Origin: Gnetum montanum | Taxonomy: Eukaryota > Streptophyta > Gnetopsida > Gnetales > Gnetaceae | Assembly: GCA_015680685.1 (NCBI GenBank) | Contig: MNCI01005810.1 | Coordinates: forward strand, 1,119,112 to 1,183,111 | Reading direction: 5' to 3' | DNA length: 64,000 bases | Shown here: piece after piece, positions 45,947-56,300 of the stretch | How the letters are laid out: each line of letters opens with the position of its first letter | How positions within the stretch are numbered: position 1 is the first letter of the stretch | The notes under the pieces: generated by a model | What the model saw: only the letters and a program-made list of their open reading frames with translations | Told to the model about the DNA's origin: nothing | Database searches by the model: none | Position numbers and translations under genes: made by a program

Positions 45947-46066
45947 ATATGGCTAAGTGTTGAAGAGAGAAAATATGGCTAAGTGTTGAAGAGAGAAAAT
46001 ATGGCTAAGTATTGAAGAGAGAAAATATGGCTAAGTGTTGAAGAGAGAAAAATATGGCTATGTGTT
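45947..46066. repeat. 26-bp tandem repeat in the leader, five units
   Basis: ATATGGCTAAGTGTTGAAGA followed by GAGAAA starts at 45947, 45973, 45999, 46025 and 46052. It lies just upstream of the gag start on minus. Confidence 0.9.
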
Positions 46067-46082
46067 GAACAACGTACAATAG

Positions 46083-46235
46083 TGTTTCAACTGCAGTGTG
46101 AGTAAATTGCAGCATGAGTAAGCTGCAACGTGAGTAAGCTATAGCATGAGTAAAATGCAGTGTGAGTAAGCTGCAGTGTGAGTAAACTGTAGCATGAGTA
46201 AGTTGCAGTGTGAGTAAACTGCAACGTGAGTAAAC
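46083..46235. repeat. 16-bp tandem repeat with GTGAGTAA core
   Basis: About ten units such as GCAGTGTGAGTAAACT and GCAGCATGAGTAAGCT in a row. It is the ordered version of the motif scattered in the gag-pol spacer. Confidence 0.9.
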
Positions 46236-46504
46236 GGTAGCATTTGAAGCTAAGGAACATTGTCTAGATGCTAGATGGGGCGTCTGGATGATAAAACTAA
46301 GTGTTGGACGCAGCGTCTAAGGAAAAAAACTTAGATCTAGACGCTGTGAATAGCGTCAAAAAAGAAAGGTAAGGATGAGGGAAGCTGTAAACAATGTCTA
46401 AAACTGGCAAAGAGTGGAGGATGCTATGATTTAAGTAGGAACGTGATAGTAATGTGTGAACGCTGGATCTAGGATGCTAAGAGGTGGATCTAATAGAGAA
46501 ATGG

Positions 46505-46521
46505 CCCTCCTTCTAGCACCA
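46505..46521 (-). other. candidate primer binding site of the Tat-like element
   Basis: On minus TGGTGCTAGAAGGAGGG starts six bases after the 5' LTR end. It begins with the TGG needed to pair with tRNA CCA. I could not assign the tRNA. Confidence 0.5.
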
Positions 46522-46527
46522 TAAAAC

Positions 46528-48313
46528 TGTACCATTCAAAATTATTAGTGAGAGGCTGGAATGAATAGACATTGAGAGATCTACAGATGAAATAGTAAGA
46601 TCCTACCTTCACCTGAGGGTAAGCTAGAAATCAACGGAGGTAGAGTGCCTTGAATGGTCTACACGTAGATCAGACGAGGACTTCCCCGAACATATGCAAT
46701 TGCGATGCGTTGGGTTATACATAAACAAATGCAAAACTGAATGTAAACGAATGAAAGTGAAGGTAAACTGTTTAAATGATAAATAATGAAAATAGGAAAA
46801 ATGTAAACAGGAACAATAATGTAAACTATAAGAATCTAGAAAATAATACAAGTTGTTTGTATTGGTAAATAATTAGAATGTGCACTGGTCAGAAGGAAGT
46901 TGTAGAGTGGTTGCAAGGTGAACGTTTAGCCCTGATGGATGCAAACGGATGCTGGGAAGATGTAGGTTTTGGATTGCAGGTGTATCGTGTCCAAGTTTGT
47001 ATGAAGCCTAGTGTATGAGATTTTTGCCAAAATTTCTTAAGTGTGTGAGATTCAGATTTTTTGAACCATCATCTAGTGGAAAAATAGGAGATTTATAGGA
47101 TTTTAGACGTGAGATTCAGATCTAGGAGAAGATCAATGGCTGCAGGGTGAAAAAACTTTGAATCGGGTGATAGGTGTGTGCATTGACTAGATGCACAAAA
47201 TGTTACAATGTATAGCATGTAGCGTGACCAAGATCTCTTACGCTGATGTGTGTAATCCACAGTGTAAGAGCTTGATACATTGAAAAATGCAAAATGTACA
47301 AAGAATGCTAAAGTACAAGAGTGGATCTGGGTGTCTGGCCTCTGCATCTACAGTTCTATGCTATTTTTGTACTGCTAAAGCCTCTAGCATGCATGGATCT
47401 AGCTCTGATGTGTGTGCAGCTTGTTCTAGCATCAACGTCTGGCGTCCAGCATCCAGCGTCCAGCGTATGAAAGTGTTTACGCTAGGTTTAAGCTGCTGGA
47501 AGCATGCTAGCATGACTAACATCATATGACCTGAAAATAGTGCATTTTGAACCTATTTTTAACCTATGAGACCCATTTTTAGAGTAGATCTGCATGCCAT
47601 GGGTCATGAGGGTTCTATGTGCCAAACTTGGGCTGATTTGGATGTTGTTTTAGCCCTATTTTGGTTGATGACACTGGCCATTACGCTGTGTAGTGTTTGA
47701 AAAAGTAACCCCAGCATCACCAAGTGTTTCTGCTTGTTTCAAGCTCATTTTTATATGCTGATGCTTGTTTGATGTTGCCTACTCTCCAAGGTTTCCTAGG
47801 TGCAAATTTTGACTCCGTTTGGCTGCCATTTTGGGCCTGTTTGGGTTTGTTACGTTGTTCATGTGCTGTGCAGCGTCTAAAAAAGTAACCCCAGTGTAAC
47901 CAAGTGGCATATTTGAGGCTCAAATTTAGAGTTTGTGAATCTTGGGAGTTGCTAGGGGTCTTGGTGAAGGTCATGGGGGATTCTTGTGCTCGATTTCGGC
48001 CTATTTTGACTCATTTTTGGGACTTCAAATGTTGGTGATGTTGATCCTTACGCTGTGCAGCGTTTGAAAAATAACCCCAACATCACCAAGTCAAAATGAC
48101 ACATTTGAGGCCCAAATGTTGATTTTTTGGAGGCTGGGAGTTGGTGTAGTCACCTATGGGCCCCGAGGGGACCTTGCCTATTAAACCGTTAATCATTGGT
48201 GGCTATTTCGGAGGCCTCCAAGTTTGGTCATGCTGTATTCATGCTTGGATAGTTGCATGACTTAGCTTGAATCTTGTCTAAAAGCGTTAGGCCAAAATTT
48301 TGTGGTGTTTTCA
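46528..48313 (-). repeat. 5' LTR of the Tat-like element
   Basis: TGTACCATTC to GTGGTGTTTTCA on plus, followed by CAAAC. A hairpin ACGCTG-TG-CAGCGT is at 48050-48063, nested within a 12-bp stem (48032-48043 with 48078-48089). Confidence 0.92.
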
Positions 48314-49088
48314 CAAACAAAATTTTTTTACATGCAAATTTTCCCCAAGGACTAATGAACATTTTCCTGGCTTGGTCTTTTGGGGCTATCTATATTTGGT
48401 TGTATTTGCTATAGCCATCCAAAAAATTGTAATAGCGATGCCCTACTATGGTGTCTAAGACTTGGTCAATGAATGGCAACGAAAAGTGATTCTTAAATGT
48501 TGCCATGTTCAGCAACCTAAAATCTATGCACACCCTCCATTTGACTCCATTTTTAGGCATGATTACCAGAGGGCTAACCCATTCGCTATCAACGATGGGA
48601 TATATGAACCTAGCCTTAAGAAGTTGTTCTATTCCATCTTTTACTACTTGCTTCAATTTTGGGTTCAATAGCCTCTACGGTTGTTTTCAAGGTTTCATGG
48701 AGGGGTCAGTGTAAATCCTATGCTAGCATATCCTAGGATCTATTCCAATTAATTCAGGATATGACCAAGAAAAGGCTTTGGACCATTTGTTTATTACCTT
48801 TAGCAGTCTTCCTTTCTATTTGGAAGAATGTCTTGCGTTGATGATTACCGGTTTGCCATTTTCAAGAATCATATATTCTAGACTAGTGGGCAATGGTTTC
48901 AATTCTAGGGGCTCTTTTTTAAATTTTTCAAGAATTTCCAACTTCCCCCAGTTGATGTTTTCAAGGTTAAGGCTTGGAAGTTGGCAACGGACTTGCTCTA
49001 GTGCATCTATGCTTTCGATGTATGCATAAGGTATTCCCTTAGTCAGTTCCATGCACATTAGTGAGTTGCTCTCTTGATCAGTGAACAA
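48314..49088 (-). pseudogene. reverse transcriptase of the Athila-like element, N-terminal half
   Basis: LELKPLPTSLEYMILENGKP (about 48900) is the Athila/Tat pre-reverse-transcriptase motif. Then IYPIVDSEWVSPLVIMPKNG, WRVCIDFRLLNMATFKNHFS and YNFLDGYSKYNQI follow. Near 48340 PWGKFACKK reaches the break. The C-terminal half is at 30246-30756, so the nested element cut between palm motifs. A few stops lie between 48690 and 48815. Confidence 0.9.
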
Positions 49089-49214
49089 CCACTAGGTGTC
49101 TTCTTATCATGTGGCTGCTTCATACAGGCACTTTTTTATGTTAATGTTTTCTGCACACCAGTTGCATGCAGGCAATGCTAAACTTTGCACAACCCATGAT
49201 CTCTACATGCAATT

Positions 49215-49640
49215 TCACCCTATATCACTGTATGCGATGCATGGAACCTTCTCCCGCTCAATATTTCCAAAATTTTTCTCCTTAGATATTTCCAGGGAAA
49301 GATCACGGATTCCTAGGCATGCGTCTATAGTACTTAGCCATGCCCTTCCCATTATTATTGGGAAATCCCCTTTACCATTATTCACTTGTATCACTAGGAA
49401 ATCAGCTAGGTACGACCACCCACACATAGTTGTGACTATGTCCTCCACTAGTCCTAAGGGAATAGTGATGGACTAGTCGGCCAGCTCTAGGCAAATATTG
49501 CCCTTCTTTAATGGAGGCAGGTTCCAAGCTTTGTACATTTCTTGCGATATTAAGTTGACTCCAGAACCTGAATCTAGAAGAGCTTTGCATGGCTCATTCT
49601 CAGTAATTTGGAGATAGATTAGAGGGCTTTTAGGATTAAA
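49215..49640 (-). pseudogene. aspartic protease of the Athila-like element
   Basis: CKALLDSGSGVNLIS (about 49555) holds the catalytic D-S-G. GDFPIIMGRAWLSTIDA is the second conserved strand. One TAG lies near 49476. Placement between gag and reverse transcriptase is normal. Confidence 0.8.
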
Positions 49641-52243
49641 TAATTTCTTGGGAAGGTGGCCAACCTTGATCTAGTCAATAATGACATGTGTTAACATAAC
49701 CGTATGCGTTGAGTTTGGTGTTTGGTTCAAAGGGAGCTTTGAAGCTCTATTTGATGGGGAGGTGTTTAGAGGTTCAATCACTTGTGGTTGTAAAGGCTTG
49801 GTTAGACTATTGGTTTTGAAGAAAGGTCTTTTCTTCATATGGTTTTTAGAACCAATAGTGGGTTGAGGATTTATAGCTCTTATGGCATTGCATTGCTGCG
49901 CTTGAGTAGGGAGTTCCCCTTGCATTACAGGAGCGGGTGGTAATGGAGCTATTGGTGTGAGAGTTGCAGATGGATTTGAAGAATGGTATATTTGTGGGTT
50001 ATATCCCCTAGGAGAAGGAGTTCTATGATACTCATGGGCTTGGTAGTGATGTTGTGGTGTAACATGACTAACAAAGTTACGTGGAGAGATTGGATGCTGC
50101 ACGTAGTAGCCATATGGGTCAGGTTGTCGGTATGGGTATTGTTGCCTTGGTTGTGGCATCCCCCATGACTGTGGGTATTTCCACTATTGATGTTGCTCAA
50201 TGGGTTGTGGTGAAGTTCCACTTGGATAATATGTTGAAGGTTGGTGGAACTGCTTTGGGTTACCTTGGGGATAAGGTAACCATCGGGGTGCTTGCTATTT
50301 ATTTAGTTGTGGGTTGAGTGCATACATCCCAGACTTTTGTAGATGTGATATCACTAGGCAACATCTCTTAGGATAGTCGTATTGGCATATCTTGCATCCA
50401 CTATTATTGTCTATGTTTGAATCCACAACCTCTTCTATGATGGCCATTTTTCCCTTACCCTTGTTACATGCATTTTCCACTTCTCTCTTTTTCTTTTTAT
50501 CGTGGTCACTACCTTGCTTCCTAGACTCCTCTACAATTTTAAGAAAAGTTTCAAACCTACCATCTAGGGACTCCTACATTTTCTCTACCTTTTCTGATAC
50601 TTCTAATGTTAACTTTTAGAGAGGTAAAGTTTTCCTATTCACCATCTCTTCAAGTGGTGACTCTTCTTCCTCCTCACAAAATCTCACTCCCTTTTTATGA
50701 AGGGAAGGATCTTGATTTTATTCCTCCACATTTTCTCTCTTTCGTAGCTCACCTTCTTCTTTGGAAACTTGCTCTAGTAGTCTACGAATTTGATGAGACC
50801 TAAGCTCCAATAACCTTCCTTGGGCATACATCCCAAGGGTTTAGGGTTTAGGGATCAACTACACCATCTCATGTATGGACTTAGGCGTAGTTGATCCCAC
50901 TGCGAATAACCATGGTCAGGGCAATGATGTAACAATGCATAATAGCAGCCCATGGTAGCATCCAAGGGTTCATGATTTTCTTCCTTCCATCCTTGGATTT
51001 GCTTTTGTAGGTTAGACACTTGGGAGTACATTTGGTACTTATCATTAAATAGTTCTAACATTGTACTCCACCTCTAAATGGATTTCGATTCTAAGGACAG
51101 GTAGCAGCTTTCAGCTTCTTTCACTAGTGTCCTTGGGAACAACTTTAGTTTTTGCCATTTATTTTCTATGTTTTGCATGGCACATGCATCATGAAATGCT
51201 TGTAAATGATTTTGAGGATCAACGTTGTATTCCCCTTCAAATCGTGGGATGTTGTTCATGTCTAACCTCTTGATCCTACCATCCTTCTAGTGCCTTGTTG
51301 GAACTCTTATGGCCTCCATTATATCTAGCATGCTTCTAGTTGCAAGTAGGGGTTCTTCATGATCATCTCGGTCATAGCATCTATGGTGTCTACGCAGTTC
51401 CCTACTCTTCCTTCTTCTATGCCTTGATTCTATAGAGTGCTCTCTTCTTTGTTCTCGACTGTATCGTCGATGAATTTCATGTCATTTTCCCTTATCATCA
51501 CGATTGGTTTCCCTATGACTATGTTCAGACATTGAAGGAGAGGATGAAGATGATGATGAAGGTGAAGAAGAAGGAGAACCATTGCCATGATAGTGTTTTC
51601 TACCTTCTCTTCGGTGGTCTCAGCCTTGATTGTGATCATGATCAGAACGTTCTTCCTTATCATGTGTTCGTGTTTCTTCATTGAACACTTCATGTTCATG
51701 GGTATCAGAACTAGGGTTGTGAATAGTGGAGTGGAGGTTCTGATACACTACCTTCTAACCAATGCCAAGAGGAGGAACATCATTTCAAGGGAAACCTATT
51801 GAGGTAGGTTCACCATCCTCAATTTTGCTCAAAACATGTGGTGCGTCATGGGGCAATGTACCCTTCAAAGATGTATGGTATCTCTCTTGTCGTAAGTCCC
51901 TTTGACATTGTACTTTTGTGGAATGATAGTCCCTTGAGTTATGATCACATGCAACATATTCCACATATAAAATTGGCATGCCTATTCGTGTGAGAGCATG
52001 AAGGAGCATGTTGGGAACTGATCGGTCTAGAGGCAAGACTATGTTACCCTCCAAGTCTCTCCAACGCAGTTGTTTGTCTTGGTGGAGAATAAAGGTAAAA
52101 TCAAATACATACTCATCGGGATGAGTATATACCACATGAAACTATTGAGGAACTGGCAGAACTTGGCTATGTGTATTATGTCACCGATTGCCTCTTGTGT
52201 TAGTCCTAGGCAGTGAAGTGCTCTTATGTGAAGAAGAAGACAT
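49641..52243 (-). pseudogene. gag of the Athila-like element
   Basis: An ATG at 52243 starts a Ser-rich N-terminus (MSSSSHKSTSLP). ADPs of the frame follow: RWRDLEGNIVLPLDRSVPNM, an Arg/Ser-rich stretch near 51400-51600, the capsid core IPRFEGEYNVDPQNHLQAFH and LFPRTLVKEAESCYLSL (51260-51100), CKICQYDYPKRCC near 50390, and a Pro/Gln/Tyr-rich tail to 49671 containing QQCNAIRAI. Multiple stops and shifts occur. The RS-rich segment is probably nucleic-acid binding. Confidence 0.75.
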
Positions 52244-52368
52244 CTTGTTTTGTTCTATGTGCAATGTACCATTGTCTTGTTTTTGTTTGATTAACCCTAA
52301 GGGTTCATTCTAACGTTCCAATGATATGAATGATTTCCTATTTTCTACGTAGCACACAAACAACTAAG

Positions 52369-52386
52369 TCCCTGGCAAAAGTGCTA
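52369..52386 (-). other. primer binding site, tRNA-Asp type
   Basis: On minus TAGCACTTTTGCCAGGGA, one base after the LTR, fits TGGCGCCGTTGCCGGGGA at 13 of 18 positions. Most differences are G-to-A or C-to-T. That site is characteristic of Athila-lineage elements. Confidence 0.75.
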
Positions 52387-52387
52387 A

Positions 52388-53193
52388 TGATGAGTGGCGA
52401 GGTACCCCTACACTTAACCATACAAATATGAGCATTTGACGCATGATTCAATCAAAATCCAAGGATCAAGTGCTTATGTGCCTTAATGGAACACTCAGGG
52501 TTAATTAATCATTGTCTTCCCAAACTTACTTGTATTGTCATGGTTGTATGGTTAAGTAAGCTTGAGGTATATGATTTTTATAGCTTTTGTATTTTTAATG
52601 TCTTCTACTATTAAAGGAGAGGGAGAGAGAACTAAGTGAGTAACTTACATTAACTATTAATTAACTAGTTTCTAAATGTTCCTAACACCAGTATCCGTTC
52701 CCACTTGTTGTACACATCCTGAACCAGTGCAACACTACTGGGATTACCAAACGCTAAGCGTTACTAGGTTACCAAGTGCTACACGCATGCTTGAAGCAGT
52801 CGTATTGAGTGTATTTAACTAAGGGGGTTGAAGGTTGAGAGAGATATTAATTAACTAGGAAAGCATTAAATAATCATTAATTACTAATTATCTTAATCTG
52901 TATGCTGCAAGGTTTATCATAAATTTCATCTTTATTTCCATACACAAAATTGTTCTTAGGTACAAATTGCTCAAATAAAGATCTGTTCACTCTATGACTC
53001 CTACTATGGGCACACAGAAATAATTCTAACTCTGGAACAACAAAACTGCAAGAATCTGGCTAGGGTCTAAATCTAACTGTGTGGAACCAAGGGTGCTACC
53101 TCTTATTTATAGAAGATGAGGTAGGACACAATATCGTGTATGCAATATCACGTGGTGGTTGTGATATCACGTACGTGGTATTGCGGTTCATCA
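52388..53193 (-). repeat. 5' LTR of the Athila-like element
   Basis: It starts TGATGAGTGGCGAGG on plus and ends GCGGTTCATCA, followed by CATAG. In a stretch of about 373 bp (from 52560) I counted 27 differences from the partner LTR, roughly 7 percent. Confidence 0.9.
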
Positions 53194-53380
53194 CATAGTG
53201 TGAGAAAGGTTCAAACAATGTATAAAATGAATATAATTCCAATTTCCATAGCTACCCTATGTAGGAATAAAATAAAAAATAAACCATCTCTCAACAACCA
53301 ATGTTGAAGACTATCCATAATAGCTAATGACATAATCTAGAAATAATAAAGATAGCCAAATACATAACTAATAGATGGTG

Positions 53381-56300
53381 CTAATATGCAACTAAAGGGT
53401 GTTTGGAAGCACTTCCAACATCAACACCACTAGGGCCACCGTTGTCACTTGGTACCTGTAGCACAATAACATAAGTTTAATCAATCATCAACATACTGTG
53501 AAACCAAATCATACATTATGCTAAACTAAAATATGCTAAAATAAAAAAATTAAGAAGTAAAAAAAAAACAAGAAAACTTGGGAGGGCTCAAGTGTAACAT
53601 CATCTATGAAAAAGCTTTGAAGACCAACCTCTAGATGATGGAGGATTTGGTCTTTAGTCATGTGGGCCCAATCCACTTGCTTGATATTAATGCTAGTTAG
53701 GATGATGGTCTCATTAACATCAATCCATGTGGATGGCTCCTATAAAAATGTGGTAGTAGTCACCTCCCTAGAAGTAGTAGTAACTTGAGGGGTTGGGGAA
53801 TTAGCAACCACCAAAGAGCCTTTAAATAGCTTGTAGGCATCCTTTGCATTGATCCCCTTCATGAATAGCTTCAACTTGCATGATTCTATGGACTCCTATA
53901 ACCACATGAGGTAGCTATCACATTTATCCTTGTACTTTCTCTTGTGGTCTTTTTATGCTTGGCCTCACTCAAGGACCCAAGAACAATAATCCCTCTACTC
54001 TCTAGCTTTACAAGCTAGTAGGTCCATCTACAACTTTTGCTTCACAAGGTCCCTAGAAAGGGTAATCTTGTCATGGATGGCATTCCAATATCATGTCCAT
54101 GTTATTTCTTTGATTCATAAGGAGTTGTTATTAGTCAATTGGGCTTCCACAAACCTCTTACAATCTTGGAGGTCTTTAATTACCTTAACCTACCTCTTTG
54201 TCTCTCATTCCAATGCCAAAACTCATTTAGATAGGAACTCATTTGAATGTTGGAACTTCCATGAAGTTTTAGCACATGAAATTTCCCAATCAATGGCACT
54301 TTCATATAACTTCTGTGGAATATTTTTCACTTCTGGTGGTAGGCTAGGCAATGCATCAATCTAGCACAGTTGGAATCCCATCCAACCTTAGATACTATAA
54401 GCAATATGACAAACAAAATATGCATTTAAAAATAATAAAAAACAAGAATAACCAAAATATCTAAAATTTCTATGACCATATAACTATAATACCTATATAA
54501 AATAAAAATGATGCATAAATGATAAAAATGATTAAATGCAAGATAGGCTAAAGTTCTTACCAACATTGGGAGCAATCTGTTGCAACTGATCAATCATGTC
54601 TTCAGTCATCCCTTGCATGAACTCTATGTTGTCAAGAATATTTATCCATGGTTTCATGCAAAACATAGATGTGGAAGCACCTGGTTGAGGTTCAAAGGCT
54701 ACAACAAGCATAACCATAGCTCTATGATTAAAACCAAGCTTAGAAAAATGAAACTATGAAGTGCAATACATAAAAAAAATTCATAAATACTTGAAAGCTC
54801 ATCTGGGAGAATAACTGGGGGTTCACCTAGCTGTGAGCTATCAAATATGGCATCAAGGTCATTCAATGCAACATTGGATAGCCCCTCATTTTTGTGCTCT
54901 TGTAACACCTGCTCCTCTAGGTGCTTTTTTTTAGCCTTCATGATTTTTTCTTGGACTGCTAGTTCTTATTACTTAACTACAAGAATAAACAAGACAAAAT
55001 GTATAACTACTTAGCATATTTTTTCTAATACAAAAATAACATAATGATCATATAAAATACACTATAAATGTAAAATAACTTAAATGAAGATTACAATAAA
55101 ACATACCTATAACCACATATTGTACCAAGACAAGTTTAATGATAAGCCTCCTCTTCAAAGGTTGCTCAATGATTGGTGCTCTTCCTCAAGCATAGGCCTT
55201 TTTAGTTTTTCTCTAGTTGCTCTGTCAGCTTTGACACATAACTACTTGGCCTTTGTAGTGTTCCCATGGGCAATCCACATGCTATCAGGGGAAGGACAAA
55301 AGCTACCACTAAAGTGCTTAGTGGTAATAGAAAATAATTCCCCAAGATCTCTAGTGAATTTTGAGCCTACATGGTTGGGAAAACATGTTTCATCCAAGGC
55401 TTAAAGAGTTAGGATGAATCTTGGCTTACCCATTTTCCATCTGTCCTCACCACTAGAAACTCTATAAACCTCCTTAGATATGCCACAAAAAATGCAAGAT
55501 GCATATGGCATATCGAAGTAAGGTCTTTTTAGAGTTATAGGGTCTTCCCTCATAGCTTGGAAACTAAGTGAGAAACCTAGTTGAATTGAGCACCTTCAGT
55601 GAGGATATTTTTCATGGTCCATGCTTGTTCAATGCCAATGACATTCTTCTATAACAACAACTTTGTGAATGACCAAGATTGGAACAATGGATACATCTCC
55701 TTGGCCTCTATGACCTAGAACTAGTCTAGAGACAATCTAGAGTGGCCATAGTGAGCATTCAGCTATTCTTCCACCTCCTCTTAGTGGCCTACATCCTTCC
55801 TTGATTTATTAGCAACTGGCATGCGCTCATGAGGGATACCAAAGAGGTAATTGAAGGTGGATTCATTGATGGAAAAGATGACAAACATACCATGAATCCA
55901 AGTGAAAAATTATTCACTTCTTTGTTAAAGGAGTCGATGACATTCACCATCTCTAGGGTAGGGATGATTGGACTAGAATCCATCAAAAGATTAAGCAAAA
56001 CCTACACTGATGATGCTCACTTGGACATTTCTAGGCTCTTGGCAAGCCAACCAATGCTATGGTAAATCCACTTTACCAAACATGAGGATAAGTGTCTCCT
56101 CAGCACATCCTAAAGTAATCAAGGTAATGGTGGAGGAAGAGGTAGCCCCTACAACACAACAAAAATGTCCCATTACTTAGGCATAGGTAGATCATATAAA
56201 AACAATAACTATAATAAACATAACTAACTAAAAAAAAGTAAAATAATTAAGGCCTAGATAACCAAATAGCCATATAACTAGAAAATGTTGACATAGCATG

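Larger units (their letters stand above)
30757..48313 (-). mobile_element. nested Tat/Ogre-like Ty3/gypsy element, 17.6 kb
   Basis: LTRs of 1803 and 1786 bp are flanked by exact CAAAC. On minus: 5' LTR, leader with tandem repeats, gag-protease, a 4-kb structured spacer, pol with reverse transcriptase, RNase H, a second (archaeal-like) RNase H and integrase, a repeat-rich 3' UTR and 3' LTR. The second RNase H, the large size and the tandem-repeat 3' UTR are known traits of the Tat lineage (Ogre, Retand, Grande). Stops and a changed integrase residue show it is inactive. Confidence 0.92.
26029..53193 (-). mobile_element. Athila-like Ty3/gypsy element, about 9.6 kb without its nested insert
   Basis: The two LTRs (26029 to about 26961, and 52388-53193) are flanked by exact CATAG. 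On the minus strand the order is 5' LTR, tRNA-Asp-type primer site, gag, protease, reverse transcriptase, RNase H, integrase, long 3' region, 3' LTR. The LELKPLP segment between protease and reverse transcriptase and the primer site fit the Athila lineage. The reverse transcriptase is split at 30757/48313 by a Tat-like element. The element is broken by stops in gag and pol. Confidence 0.9.

Noticed and set aside
49096-49476. 126-codon plus-strand frame
   Set aside because: It lies opposite the protease of the Athila-like element.
54068-54364. 98-codon plus-strand frame
   Set aside because: It is antisense to exon 7 of the right gene copy, which aligns with the left copy.
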